Shown here one piece after another: positions 17,652-26,696 of a stretch of DNA of 64,000 bases. Within the stretch, counting starts at the first letter, position 1. Every line of letters starts with the position of its first letter. The translations under genes and the position numbers were made by a program. The notes under the pieces are model-generated. The model saw only the letters and a program-made list of their open reading frames with translations. It had not been told where the DNA came from and did no database searches. The DNA is from Acidobacteriota bacterium (GTDB lineage Bacteria; Acidobacteriota; Blastocatellia; Pyrinomonadales; Pyrinomonadaceae), in NCBI GenBank assembly GCA_003385635.1, contig QQUY01000003.1, positions 124,001 to 188,000 on the forward strand, given 5' to 3'.

Positions 17652-19961
17652 CTAAGCGTCCAGGTGAGATTCCAGCGAGTTTTTCCAGGCGCTCTCGAAC
17701 TCCGAAACAGGCATCCGGATCGATTCCGTGCCGTCGATCTTGATCGCAAGGTCCGAGCCTTCGACCTTTCCGATGACCTCGAAGGGGCATCCGAGCCCTT
17801 CCGCGATCGAACGAGCACGGTCGAGATGCTCAGGAGCAAAGCTGATGACGATCCTCGAGGGCGACTCTGAAAAAAGAACCGCTTCCGGCGACAGGCCGTT
17901 CGAAGAAAGCTCAAGAGAGGCTCCGTCGGGAGCATTGTTGAGAGAGGAGAAGCAGGATTCCGTGACCGCTACGGCGAGACCGCCTTCTGAACAGTCGTGA
18001 GCGGAGTTGATCAGCAATTCGTCGGCGAGTTTGAGGCACGTGTCCTGAACCTTCTTCTCCAAAGAAAGATCCAACAATGGAACTGAGCCGATTTCAATGA
18101 GTTCGTTGGTCGAGAAACCCAGGACAGCCTGTGAATACTCGCTGACCGAAAGATCGTCGTTCGTAGTTCCGAGAAGAGCGATGACATCGCCTTCATTTTT
18201 GAAGCCCTGGGTCACGATCTTCCGGACGTCTTTTACAAGCCCGACCATTCCGATCGTCGGCGTCGGAAGCACTCCGTCTCCGTCGGTCTCATTGTAGAAA
18301 GAAACGTTCCCGGAAATGACCGGCGTCTCGAACGTCTCGCACGCGGCCCTCATTCCGTCAATCGTCTGTGAGAACGCCCACATTATCTTTGGCCTTTCCG
18401 GAGATGCGAAGTTAAGGCAGTTCGTGACGGCGATCGGCTCAGCGCCGACACATACATTGTTTCTCGCCGCTTCCGCAACGGTCAGCTTCGCTCCCTCAAG
18501 CGGATTCACCGCGCAATAGAGACCGTTTCCGTCGAGGCACATCGAGATCGCCCGCCTGGTCTCCTTAACCCGAACAACGGCCGCATCAGCACCCGGAAGG
18601 ATGGCCGTGTTAGTCCTGACCATGTGGTCGTACTGTTCGTAAACCCAGTGTTTGGAACAGATGTCAGGTGACGAAAGAAGCGTCTTCAAGACTTCAGCGA
18701 CGTCGTTCGAACCGTGACCGGCTTCGGCAGCACGCGCCAGCCACTTCTCTTTTTTATCTTCCCGGCTGACCTTCGAATACTGCGGCGCTTCTTGCGGCCG
18801 GTCGTAGCGGGGCGCTTCGTCGGTAAGCTTGTCGACCGGAAGGTCCGCCATCAGATCGCCGTTGTGAAACACCTTCAGGCGGTTTCCTTCGACGACCTTG
18901 CCGATAACTACTGCGTCGAGGTCCCACTTGTTGAAGATCTCTACAAGCTCGCGCTCACGGCCGGATTTGGCGACGATCAGCATACGCTCCTGCGACTCAC
19001 TTAAGAGCATCTCGTACGCGGTCATCCCAGTCTCGCGCTGCGGAACCAGCGTGAGGTCCAGCTCGAGTCCGGTTCCAGCGCGGTCGGCCATTTCGACGGA
19101 AGAGCTCGTAAGGCCCGCGGCGCCCATATCCTGGATGCCCTCGATCGCGCCCGACCTCATTGCTTCGAGACATGCTTCGAGCAGAAGTTTTTCGAGAAAC
19201 GGGTCTCCCACCTGAACAGTGGGCCGCTTCTCAAGAGCTTCGTCGTCAAATTCGGCGGAGGCCATTGTCGCGCCGTGAATACCGTCGCGACCTGTCTTCG
19301 CTCCGACATAAAGCACGGGGTTTCCGATTCCCGATGCCTTTCCGAAGAAGATCTGATCTTTTCTCACCAGGCCAAGCGCGAACGCGTTCACAAGCGGGTT
19401 CAGATTGTAGGCTTCGTCAAAGATCACCTCGCCGCCGACAGTCGGAACGCCAAAGCAGTTGCCGTAGAATCCGATCCCTTCGACGACGCCTTTCAGGATC
19501 GACTTGTTGCGGTTTGCGACCTTTCGTGTTGTCGATCCTCTTTCGTTCGGTTCCAACGGCCCAAAGCGAAGCGAGTTCATTGCCGCGATCGGCCTAGCGC
19601 CCATCGTGAAGACATCTCGCAGGATGCCGCCAACTCCCGTAGCGGCGCCCTGGAAGGGTTCGATAAAGCTTGGATGGTTGTGAGACTCGACCTTGAACGC
19701 GACGCACCAGTCGTCGCCTATGTCGACCACGCCGGCATTCTCGCCCGGGGGGACTATCACTCTTTCGCCGGTTGTCGGCAGACGTTTCAGGTGAATCCGG
19801 GACGACTTGTACGAACAATGTTCGGACCACATCACACTGAAGATCCCGAGCTCCGTGAAGTTGGGCTCGCGTCCGAGGATCTCCTTAATCTTCTCGTATT
19901 CTTCAAGCGTTACGTGTTGTTCAACTAGTTCGTGTGTGATCGCGGGGGTCGTCATCGCCAA
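17652..19961 (-). CDS. purL: Phosphoribosylformylglycinamidine synthase II
   Basis: A 769-residue small-type PurL, which uses ATP and glutamine-derived ammonia to convert FGAR to FGAM in purine synthesis. Signature blocks include [68 protein letters not shown] and [12 protein letters not shown]. Length fits the type that works with separate PurQ and PurS, neither of which is in the window. The frame begins at TTG (19961) with AGGTG seven bases upstream; an ATG two codons later (19955) is the alternative. Upstream is a repeat-rich gap without a visible purine riboswitch. Confidence 0.95.
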   Translation of the reverse strand: MAMTTPAITHELVEQHVTLEEYEKIKEILGREPNFTELGIFSVMWSEHCSYKSSRIHLKRLPTTGERVIVPPGENAGVVDIGDDWCVAFKVESHNHPSFIEPFQGAATGVGGILRDVFTMGARPIAAMNSLRFGPLEPNERGSTTRKVANRNKSILKGVVEGIGFYGNCFGVPTVGGEVIFDEAYNLNPLVNAFALGLVRKDQIFFGKASGIGNPVLYVGAKTGRDGIHGATMASAEFDDEALEKRPTVQVGDPFLEKLLLEACLEAMRSGAIEGIQDMGAAGLTSSSVEMADRAGTGLELDLTLVPQRETGMTAYEMLLSESQERMLIVAKSGRERELVEIFNKWDLDAVVIGKVVEGNRLKVFHNGDLMADLPVDKLTDEAPRYDRPQEAPQYSKVSREDKKEKWLARAAEAGHGSNDVAEVLKTLLSSPDICSKHWVYEQYDHMVRTNTAILPGADAAVVRVKETRRAISMCLDGNGLYCAVNPLEGAKLTVAEAARNNVCVGAEPIAVTNCLNFASPERPKIMWAFSQTIDGMRAACETFETPVISGNVSFYNETDGDGVLPTPTIGMVGLVKDVRKIVTQGFKNEGDVIALLGTTNDDLSVSEYSQAVLGFSTNELIEIGSVPLLDLSLEKKVQDTCLKLADELLINSAHDCSEGGLAVAVTESCFSSLNNAPDGASLELSSNGLSPEAVLFSESPSRIVISFAPEHLDRARSIAEGLGCPFEVIGKVEGSDLAIKIDGTESIRMPVSEFESAWKNSLESHLDA

Positions 19962-20133
19962 TAACTCTCACCTGTATCGAAAATACCTGTCCAAAGAAAA
20001 GAGAGAGTTTATTAGCTGAAAAGCGAATATTCAAACCGCTTGAACGGCTGGTACTTGGGTGTTGGTTGGGTATTGGTAAAAATCGATCTTCCGGTTGTTT
20101 CCGTAAGGGAATATGGTTCCCGGCGATCGTAGA

Positions 20134-20262
20134 ATCGATTGCCCCTCGCTTTTGGGGGGGGGAAATGAAAAGCGCTTTAGATGCTCAGCCAGCAAGGTGG
20201 GGCTGAAGCCCCTGGCAGGTGGGTTGGAACTCGTTAACCCCCGGCTGAAGGCGGGGGCAACT
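20134..20262. repeat. REPIN-like palindrome cluster C
   Basis: The hairpins GGGGCTGAAGCCCC (20199-20212) and CCCCCGGCTGAAGGCGGGGG (20238-20257) are bracketed by ATTGCCCC and GGGGGCAACTTA in inverted orientation, as in cluster A. The 19962-20273 gap shows nothing else. Confidence 0.75.
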
Positions 20263-20273
20263 TATGGCGATCC

Positions 20274-21194
20274 TCAGTTTGATCCCATCGAACTAGCGAT
20301 CTTTACAGCAAACGATTTTCGGAAATCGTCCGGGTTAAGATCGTTAAAGCGGGTCGGTCCGACCGGGAACATCTCCTTGATCAGGTCCCTGAAACGGCTC
20401 TCCGCGAGGTCGTACTCTCGACGGTCGGAAAACCGGGTAATGAGGATGATGTCGAACTCTTGGGATTCTCCCGGCTTGCCGATCATCAATTCGTAGGATT
20501 CGATGTAACCTCTCTTGATCGCTTCATCCCGTAGTTTCATCCAGTTATTGCGGTAGTAAAACTCTGCCTCTTGATAGCGCCCGTTGATCACCTTCACCAA
20601 TTCGGTGACCGTAACGTTAGAGGGCTTCGAGATCATCTGCTCAAGCAGACCGCGGATGACGGGTTCTTTTATCTTCCCCTGCCTGGCGTACTTGATGCCG
20701 CCGTCCGAGTCGTAAAGGACCGTGAACGGAAGCCCGCCCTGCCAATCTTTCGAGATCGAGCCGATCACTGCCGTCTCATCAAGGGTGCGAAGCAGATAGG
20801 GTTTCATCGTCGACCCCATCTCGCCAAGGAATTTTGTTACGTCCCTGTTGATCTCGACCGGATCGTCCAGAGAGATGATCAGGAAATCGATCTTGCCTTC
20901 ATAGTCCTTGTCGATGCCGATCAGTTCCGGGAATTCCTCCCGGCAAGGCTCACACCAGGTGGCCCAGAAATTGATCAGCAGAGGCTTGCCGTTGGGTTTC
21001 AGGAGAGGCTTTATCGACTCTTCATCGACCTGGACCACATTAAGATCGACCTTCTTCCCGCCAGCGTCTGTCCCGTTCCCAACGCCGTCGGCTCCGCCCT
21101 GTGCGTAGGCGAGTGAGGTCCCAAGCAAGAAAACAACGGCGAAGAGCAGGATTTTCGAAACTCTTCGCCCAATGTCGATTGTATTGAGGATCAT
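20274..21194 (-). CDS. Exported TlpA-like thiol-disulfide oxidoreductase
   Basis: A 306-residue protein with an N-terminal export signal (ILLFAVVFLLGTSLAYAQ). A thioredoxin-fold domain (about 50-190) carries the CXXC active site Cys81-Glu-Pro-Cys84 in NFWATWCEPCREEFPEL, typical of TlpA/ResA proteins that reduce or oxidise periplasmic disulfides. The cis-proline loop is in GGLPFTVLYD. About 110 C-terminal residues are an extra helical region with no family I recognise. It starts 14 bp after the stop of the upstream redoxin gene, so the pair is an operon. Confidence 0.88.
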   Translation of the reverse strand: MILNTIDIGRRVSKILLFAVVFLLGTSLAYAQGGADGVGNGTDAGGKKVDLNVVQVDEESIKPLLKPNGKPLLINFWATWCEPCREEFPELIGIDKDYEGKIDFLIISLDDPVEINRDVTKFLGEMGSTMKPYLLRTLDETAVIGSISKDWQGGLPFTVLYDSDGGIKYARQGKIKEPVIRGLLEQMISKPSNVTVTELVKVINGRYQEAEFYYRNNWMKLRDEAIKRGYIESYELMIGKPGESQEFDIILITRFSDRREYDLAESRFRDLIKEMFPVGPTRFNDLNPDDFRKSFAVKIASSMGSN

Positions 21195-21208
21195 TGTACT
21201 GCCGTTCT

Positions 21209-21811
21209 CTATCCTTCAGTCTTGACGCGCTTTATGGAGCATCCGAAAGCCTTGGTGCTCTGCTCGGAGATGGCCTTGCCCGAAAGTTTCTCGTTAAGAG
21301 CCGTCTTGAGAAAAGGCCGTGTAATGTTCGAGCCGGAGCGGTCGTTGTCGATCGCACCATGGTAATCGAGCACATCTTTATCATTGAAGAAGAAGATCTC
21401 GGGAGTGAACGAGGCGCCGAGACGGTCAGCAAAAACGTTGTTCTTGTCGATCAGCACCTGGAATTCGTAGTTCTCGTTCGAGTGCTTGGTTACCCACGCC
21501 AGATCCTCTGTGTAGTTCGAATAGATCCCGACCATGTTGATGCCTTTGGCTTTGTAAGCCTCTGCGATCGCATTGATCCGGTCGTTGTACGCGGCAACTA
21601 CAGGGCACTGAGCAGAAAGAAAGATCACGATCGTCCCTTTCTCCCCCTTCACGGTATCGTAGGAATGAGTTGTACCCGCCGGGTCCGGCATCTCGAATCC
21701 GTCGAGCTTGGCTCCGATAGCCATAACTTCGCCCGATGCAAGAACAGGGATCGCCGCGACGGCGAGAATGGCGGTGGCAGTGGCGGCGAGTATAATTCGC
21801 TTCAACTTCAT
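21209..21811 (-). CDS. Exported redoxin (AhpC/TSA-like) domain protein
   Basis: A 200-residue protein from the ATG at 21811, which begins a signal peptide (IILAATATAILAVAAIPVLA). The fold is peroxiredoxin-like: FLSAQCPVVAAYNDRI carries the single N-terminal Cys69, with GIYSNYTEDLAW and GASFTPEIFFF following. A second Cys191 lies in AFGCSIKR near the C-terminus, a spacing seen in a redoxin subgroup that probably forms a Cys-Cys pair. It lacks the CXXC of its operon partner, so the two may work as peroxidase and reductant outside the cytoplasm (inference). The frame opens at 21907, but those residues are not signal-like. Confidence 0.82.
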   Translation of the reverse strand: MKLKRIILAATATAILAVAAIPVLASGEVMAIGAKLDGFEMPDPAGTTHSYDTVKGEKGTIVIFLSAQCPVVAAYNDRINAIAEAYKAKGINMVGIYSNYTEDLAWVTKHSNENYEFQVLIDKNNVFADRLGASFTPEIFFFNDKDVLDYHGAIDNDRSGSNITRPFLKTALNEKLSGKAISEQSTKAFGCSIKRVKTEG

Positions 21812-21948
21812 AGCGTTGTAAGTCTCCTTGGTGTTTAGCTTGAACTTAGAATCTAACAGGTCTCGGCCACCCGTTACAATCGTTAATTTGAGTATGCCGT
21901 TACGCAAGATTCATTCTTAATGCAGGGGAAAAAATTCCCCGACGGTCA

Positions 21949-22647
21949 TTAAATCTTCAATCTCCTGAGAGCTTCCTTTTCGCTCAGCGGTTTCAGATTT
22001 CGTTCCAGAACGAACCGCTCAACAAACCCAGGGTCGGTCTTGCCGTAGTCCCTCAGAGCCCATCCGATGGCTTTCTGAATAAAGAACTCGTCGGAGTCAC
22101 TGACGGCGTCGATGTTCTTCGCCAGCAACTTCGTATCGGTCCTCTTCCTGAAGCCGATCTGAAATGTGACAGCAAGCCGCTGCAGCCACAAATTGCCCGA
22201 ATCGAGCCAGCCTGCGGTGACGGTTTCGCTCTGCTCCGGGAACCTCAGAAAGAATTCATGAAGACATAAGCTTCGTATCGAATCCACCGAGTCCCACCAG
22301 GACTTTCGGACGGCCATCGACTCGAACAGATCGCAATAACTCTCTGTCCAGGAGTCTCGGTAGTACGGCATGAGTTCGATCGAGAAATGATGAAGCTCAC
22401 GTTCTTCCTCATCGAACAGCTTATGTGCCAGCTCTTCAGTGTAATCAATGTGAGGAATCCCGCGCTTCCCTATGAACTCTTTAGATATGACCCTTCGAAG
22501 CGGCGTTTTAATCCCGAAAAATTCGAAGTGTCCCTTTAAGTAAAACTTCATCCGAAATGCGCTCTCCGGATCCGCGTGCTCAGCGAATGCGTCGCGTAGT
22601 TCGGCTACATATCGCCTTGATCCGATCCTGGCGGTGGGCGGTTTCAT
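21949..22647 (-). CDS. AlkD-like DNA alkylation repair protein
   Basis: A 232-residue all-helical HEAT-like protein of the DNA alkylation repair (AlkD) family, which excise positively charged alkylpurines. The WWDSVD segment matches the Trp-x3-Asp of the AlkD active site, LWLQRLAVTFQ supplies the conserved Arg region, and FFIQKAIGWALRDYGKTDP is the C-terminal family signature. Its ATG overlaps the stop of the upstream MgtE-like gene by 4 bp (ATGA type), so translation is coupled although the functions look unrelated. Confidence 0.9.
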   Translation of the reverse strand: MKPPTARIGSRRYVAELRDAFAEHADPESAFRMKFYLKGHFEFFGIKTPLRRVISKEFIGKRGIPHIDYTEELAHKLFDEEERELHHFSIELMPYYRDSWTESYCDLFESMAVRKSWWDSVDSIRSLCLHEFFLRFPEQSETVTAGWLDSGNLWLQRLAVTFQIGFRKRTDTKLLAKNIDAVSDSDEFFIQKAIGWALRDYGKTDPGFVERFVLERNLKPLSEKEALRRLKI

Positions 22648-23867
22648 TCAAAGCGCTTCGGAAGGAGAATCTCCATCGCGTCATCGACCGTGACTATACC
22701 GAGGATGGCTCCTTCATCATCAACGACCGGAATTGCGAGCAGGTTGTATTCTGCGATCTTCAACGCGACCTCTTCCGAGGGTTCGCCGGGGCGGACCGAC
22801 TGGAAGTCCGTACGCATCAATTCCCCGATCTGTTTTTCGCTTTCCGAGAGGATCAAGACCCGAAGCGTGATTATGCCCGCAAGCTTTTTCGACTCCGCCG
22901 ATTCGGTGATGTAGATGTAGTAGATCATGTGCGGAGTGCGCGCCATTTCGCGCAGTTCCGCGATCGCATCGCCGACTGACATCGTCTGCGGAAAGAGGAC
23001 CAGTTCTGTAGTCATCAGGCCGCCGGCCGAGTCCGGCTCGTAGTCCATCAGCTCGGCAACATCGGCCTTCTCTTCTTCTTCCATCAGAGCGAACAGCTCG
23101 CGGGCCTTGTCATCATCCAGTTCTTCAAGCACGTCGACCGCGTCGTCCGGGGACATTTCCTCAAGCAGGTCAGCCGCGCGCTCGCGGTCAAGATCTTCCA
23201 GCACCCGCGCCTGGTTCTCCGTCGACATTTCCTCAAGCGTGTCCGCGGCGATCTCGTCGTCGAGCGACTCTACGATGTCTGTCCTGTGGACGGGAGACAA
23301 TGCCTCGGCCAGCTGCGCGATCTCCACCGGATGGAGCCGCGAAAGTTTGTCCTTTGAAGACTTGAGCTGGACCGTTACGGTCTTCGAATCAGTGGCAAGG
23401 TATCCGACGTCTGCCCAATCGATCACCTCAACCGGTTTCTTGGTGCCGTAGAAGCCGGAGGGCATCAGCCGCCGCAGGAATCCCTGAAGGCTGATATCCG
23501 CCCCGCTGATCCGCCACTCGCCTTTGAAATCGAGAAGCTGTACATCGTTCACACGGACCACGCGCTTGCCATCGATATCTATCAACTGTTTGTCCAGTAC
23601 GTCTTTCGCCAGAAGTATCTCGCCATCACGCCTCGAGAATGGCCGCAAGTCAAGAACATCAGTGCGAAGCTGTGTGCCGGTCGAACCGAACACTTTTAGC
23701 TGAGATCTGGGAATGAAGAAGAGCCTCCGTCGATATCGGCCGACGAGGCCCACCACCGGTGGATGGTCCTCATTGCCGTACCTCACGACGAGATCCTTGA
23801 TAGTCGCTATAGATTCGCCTTCCACGCTGTGGATCGGCTTGCCGAGAATCTGGGAAAGATAGATCAC
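22644..23867 (-). CDS. PRC-barrel, MgtE N-domain and CBS protein without membrane channel
   Basis: A 407-residue cytoplasmic protein. Two PRC-barrel-like segments occupy about 1-75 and 85-165. Residues ~175-285 are an MgtE N-domain, visible as repeated acidic superhelix units (DTLEEMS, RVLEDLD, DLLEEMS, DVLEELD). Residues ~290-400 are a CBS pair (GGLMTTELVLFPQ; IPVVDDEGAILGIVTVDDA). In MgtE the N and CBS domains sense Mg2+ and gate a five-helix channel, but that channel is absent here. In many bacteria such truncated proteins lie beside an NRAMP-like transporter; none is next to it in this window. A role as a soluble metal or nucleotide sensor is an inference. Confidence 0.85.
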   Translation of the reverse strand: MIYLSQILGKPIHSVEGESIATIKDLVVRYGNEDHPPVVGLVGRYRRRLFFIPRSQLKVFGSTGTQLRTDVLDLRPFSRRDGEILLAKDVLDKQLIDIDGKRVVRVNDVQLLDFKGEWRISGADISLQGFLRRLMPSGFYGTKKPVEVIDWADVGYLATDSKTVTVQLKSSKDKLSRLHPVEIAQLAEALSPVHRTDIVESLDDEIAADTLEEMSTENQARVLEDLDRERAADLLEEMSPDDAVDVLEELDDDKARELFALMEEEEKADVAELMDYEPDSAGGLMTTELVLFPQTMSVGDAIAELREMARTPHMIYYIYITESAESKKLAGIITLRVLILSESEKQIGELMRTDFQSVRPGEPSEEVALKIAEYNLLAIPVVDDEGAILGIVTVDDAMEILLPKRFE

Positions 23868-24111
23868 GCCTTAGAGATTAGTAGATTTTTCCGGATCGTT
23901 GAAGGCGGAATGATTAGCTGGAACTTGTTGATAAACAATGATAAACTGAGTTTGGCTTTTTGGAACAGGTGTTCGATTGGTCGTTTTTTTCAATAGGCTG
24001 TCATTTTGACCGCCTGCCGCGCGCCGGCTCCCTCAAACTATCGTTTTTCAGATCGAAAAGAAACTACCGCGAACTATCCAAATTGAATTTCCTGCCTTTC
24101 GGTCAACCCAA

Positions 24112-24912
24112 ATGACGAGAAACGCGATGAGACATTCGATATTTATACTGGCGCTGACGATCGTCGCGGCAGTCCCTTCTGCAGCCCAGTCACGGAGGGT
24201 CTTCGATAATTTCGATACAGCCAAGGGAGTTCAGGTTATAAGGCCCGAACCTGAGGCGGTCGAGGCCGTTCCCGCGAAGACATCCACCGAATCTGCAAAA
24301 CGAAAGTCCAGTCGGAATCCGCTCGTTCGTCAGATCGTGATGAGTTCATCGAGAAGCATGCGCGGATTCTCAACCGGGGACGCAACCGTCGATTCTTACA
24401 TTCTGACATCATCGAAAAAGTATTCGATCGATCCGCTTCTTATCTACGCCCAGATGCATCAGGAATCGGCTTTCAAGCGTCGGGCGCGTTCCCACAAGGG
24501 AGCTAGCGGACTGATGCAGCTTATGCCGGCCACCGCCCGCCGTTTCGGTGTGAAGAACATCTGGGACCCGAAACAGAACATCGAGGCCGGAGTCAGGTAC
24601 ATGCGCTGGCTAATAGATAAATTCGACGGGGATGTCGTACTTGCTCTAGCTGGTTACAACGCCGGCGAAGGCGCAGTGATGAAATACGGCTGGCGGATTC
24701 CGCCGTATCGCGAAACGCAGGAATACGTTAGAAGGATCACAAGCAGATACAACTCGATCACGGACTCGAGGTTCGTGCGGAGCGCTGCGAAAGTGGACGC
24801 AGAAGCCGCCAAAGAGATCGATAAAAAGGAGGCTGTCCCACTCGCACTTTACGAGCGGGACATTATCGCCGTCAGGCTGCCTAACGGCACGATGCGGCTT
24901 GTGTCGCAATAG
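24112..24912 (+). CDS. Lytic transglycosylase (SLT domain)
   Basis: A 266-residue exported muramidase-like enzyme cutting glycan strands with 1,6-anhydro ring formation. The signal peptide is about 7-25. The SLT domain (about 95-220) has catalytic Glu118 in QMHQESAFKRRA, then GASGLMQLMPATARRFGV, NIEAGVRYMRWL and LALAGYNAGEGAV, all classical. ATGs occur at 24112 and 24127; neither has a strong ribosome site. A strong terminator follows 50 bp after the stop, so the gene is monocistronic. Confidence 0.92.
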   Translation: MTRNAMRHSIFILALTIVAAVPSAAQSRRVFDNFDTAKGVQVIRPEPEAVEAVPAKTSTESAKRKSSRNPLVRQIVMSSSRSMRGFSTGDATVDSYILTSSKKYSIDPLLIYAQMHQESAFKRRARSHKGASGLMQLMPATARRFGVKNIWDPKQNIEAGVRYMRWLIDKFDGDVVLALAGYNAGEGAVMKYGWRIPPYRETQEYVRRITSRYNSITDSRFVRSAAKVDAEAAKEIDKKEAVPLALYERDIIAVRLPNGTMRLVSQ

Positions 24913-24962
24913 AACAGGGGCATCTGCCCCTACTTTCTTCTCCTCTTGCTCTTAATTGAGTC

Positions 24963-24991
24963 GCGGCCGGACGGTTCCGGCCGCTTTTTTT
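24963..24991 (+). terminator. Rho-independent terminator of the lytic transglycosylase gene
   Basis: A 9-bp perfect stem, GCGGCCGGA with TCCGGCCGC, a CGGT loop and a run of seven T. Confidence 0.93.
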
Positions 24992-25063
24992 GTTGGCGGC
25001 TGCGAATTCCTGTAGAATTCACCCTGCTCTGAAAACTATATAGAAACCGGGCAAAGCTGATCT

Positions 25064-25666
25064 ATGTTTTGTGACAAATGTGGAACTAAGAATGCTGATG
25101 ACGCGGCATTCTGCAAGAAGTGCGGCAGACAGTTTGAGGGGCCTGCCGAAGAGGAGACCGTTGTCGTCGAAAAGAGAGGGATTATGTCTCCCGAAGACGA
25201 CAACGAACAGACGATCTTTTCGATAAGGCCAACCCTTATATTTGTCGCCTCGGGTTACGTCATGGCAGTAATAGCTGGAGTTCTTCTTGCAGTATTGCTG
25301 GCTTTCCTCGGTGCTTTTCTCACCTACCCTCTGTTGTCTTCAGGGGTCGTTGTGGTCCTGTGCCTTTCGCTTCTGCTAATACCGGGCTACTACCACGTAC
25401 GGCAGAAGATGCTCCGCTATTCGCTTACCGATTCGAAAGTGGTAATTGACGAAGGTCTGATCAACAAGAGGACCCGCAACGTTCCGCTGAAGATAATTCA
25501 GGACGTGACGGTATCTGCAAGTGCATTCCAGAGATTGCTGGGTTTTGGCAACATTGAGATCGAAAACGCCAACGAGGCCGATCGGTTGATCGTCTTGAGG
25601 AATATCAATTCTCCCAAACAACACGCCGAAGAGATCCTGAAGCAGATGCGGCTGCTACACAAGTAA
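25064..25666 (+). CDS. Membrane protein with zinc ribbon and bacterial PH domain
   Basis: A 200-residue protein. An N-terminal zinc ribbon has CDKCG at 3-7 and CKKCG at 17-21. Two membrane helices lie around 57-105, and a C-terminal bPH2 (YdbS-like) domain contains YSLTDSKVVIDEGLINKRTRNVPLKIIQDV and the GFGNIEI strand typical of that family. It should sit in the inner membrane with ribbon and PH domains in the cytoplasm. Function unknown. It is 25 bp upstream of the RmlD-like gene and probably co-transcribed. Confidence 0.85.
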   Translation: MFCDKCGTKNADDAAFCKKCGRQFEGPAEEETVVVEKRGIMSPEDDNEQTIFSIRPTLIFVASGYVMAVIAGVLLAVLLAFLGAFLTYPLLSSGVVVVLCLSLLLIPGYYHVRQKMLRYSLTDSKVVIDEGLINKRTRNVPLKIIQDVTVSASAFQRLLGFGNIEIENANEADRLIVLRNINSPKQHAEEILKQMRLLHK

Positions 25667-25691
25667 ACAAGCCGGTTAACAAAGTAACTAA

Positions 25692-26537
25692 ATGAAGATC
25701 CTCGTAACTGGCGCTGAAGGAATGGTCGGACGCGCCGTAGTAAGACATCTGACCCGCCTGGAAGATGAGGTCACCGCCGCGGGAAGAAGCGATCTCGACA
25801 TCACCAACCGCGATGCAGTCTTCCATTTTGTATCGGACGGTGGCTTCGAAGCCCTTATAAATTGCGCAGCCTATACGGACGTCGACGGAGCAGAGTCGGA
25901 ATCAGAACTCTGCTATGAGGTCAACGCGCGAGGCGTTGGCCATCTGGCCGAGGCCTGCCGCGAGAGCTCGGCGTCATTCGTGACCATCTCGACCGATTTT
26001 GTTTTTGACGGTACGAAAGACGGTTTTTACACAGAGGAGGACGCGCCTTCGCCGAGGGGCGTCTACGCACAGGCAAAATACGAGGGAGAACTCCTTGCAA
26101 GAGAAGGACATCCGGAATGCATCATTGTCCGCTCAGGCTGGATCTTCGGTCGCGGCGGCACCAATTTTTTAAGCGTTCTGCCGAGATTGCTGGGTGAAGG
26201 GAGGGACATCAAGGCGATCTCGGACAGCTTTGGCACTCCGACCTTCGGCGATGACCTGGCCGTTGCATTGCGAGAGCTTGCTGCTTCCGGATCAAAGGGC
26301 GTTGTGCACGTTGTCAATTCAGGCGAGGGTGAAAGCTATTCCGGCTTTGCCGCCCATGTCTGTAGTTCGGGCGGATTCGATCCATCAAAAGTCGCGCGCG
26401 TGTCGAGCGCTGAACTTGAACGCCCGGCCCCGAGACCTGCGAATTCCAGGTTGGCAACGGTTCGTGGCGGTCTGTTCGAACCTCTTCCGGATTGGCGCGA
26501 CGCGGTGGATCGGTTTGTCGAGTCGGAACAGCGTTAG
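25692..26537 (+). CDS. rfbD: dTDP-4-dehydrorhamnose reductase-like (RmlD family)
   Basis: A 281-residue short-chain-type reductase. The NAD(P) motif GAEGMVGRAV is at 7-16, followed by INCAAYTDVDGAES, STDFVFDG and the catalytic YAQAKYEGE (YxxxK), all hallmarks of RmlD, which makes dTDP-L-rhamnose. RmlA, RmlB and RmlC are not beside it, so use in another nucleotide-sugar pathway is possible. A convergent Wzc-type kinase gene 160 bp away also points to surface polysaccharide synthesis. Confidence 0.82.
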   Translation: MKILVTGAEGMVGRAVVRHLTRLEDEVTAAGRSDLDITNRDAVFHFVSDGGFEALINCAAYTDVDGAESESELCYEVNARGVGHLAEACRESSASFVTISTDFVFDGTKDGFYTEEDAPSPRGVYAQAKYEGELLAREGHPECIIVRSGWIFGRGGTNFLSVLPRLLGEGRDIKAISDSFGTPTFGDDLAVALRELAASGSKGVVHVVNSGEGESYSGFAAHVCSSGGFDPSKVARVSSAELERPAPRPANSRLATVRGGLFEPLPDWRDAVDRFVESEQR

Positions 26538-26638
26538 GAGATCGTCTGGTTTCGTGATCTTGCCGGCTGCCCCAAAAGGCGGCCTCCAACTGATTGACGA
26601 TCAGCCATGCTTTCGTTCAAGGAATTCCGAGATCAATT

Positions 26639-26670
26639 GAAAAAGGAGGCTTCCTCTTCAGATCGCCTCC
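26639..26670 (-). terminator. Terminator of the Wzc-type kinase gene
   Basis: Read on the minus strand, GGAGGC pairs with GCCTCC over a 14-base loop and is followed by TTTTT. It lies 26 bp beyond the stop and may also serve the convergent rfbD-like gene. Confidence 0.75.
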
Positions 26671-26696
26671 CAAAAATCAACTAAGCAGGATCAAAC

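Noticed and set aside
22788-22830. TDFQSVRPGEP segment in the MgtE-like protein, similar to a repeat-derived motif seen in other phyla
   Set aside because: The position fits a normal CBS-domain sequence (M..D..SVRP...EEVA), so no insertion needs to be invoked.
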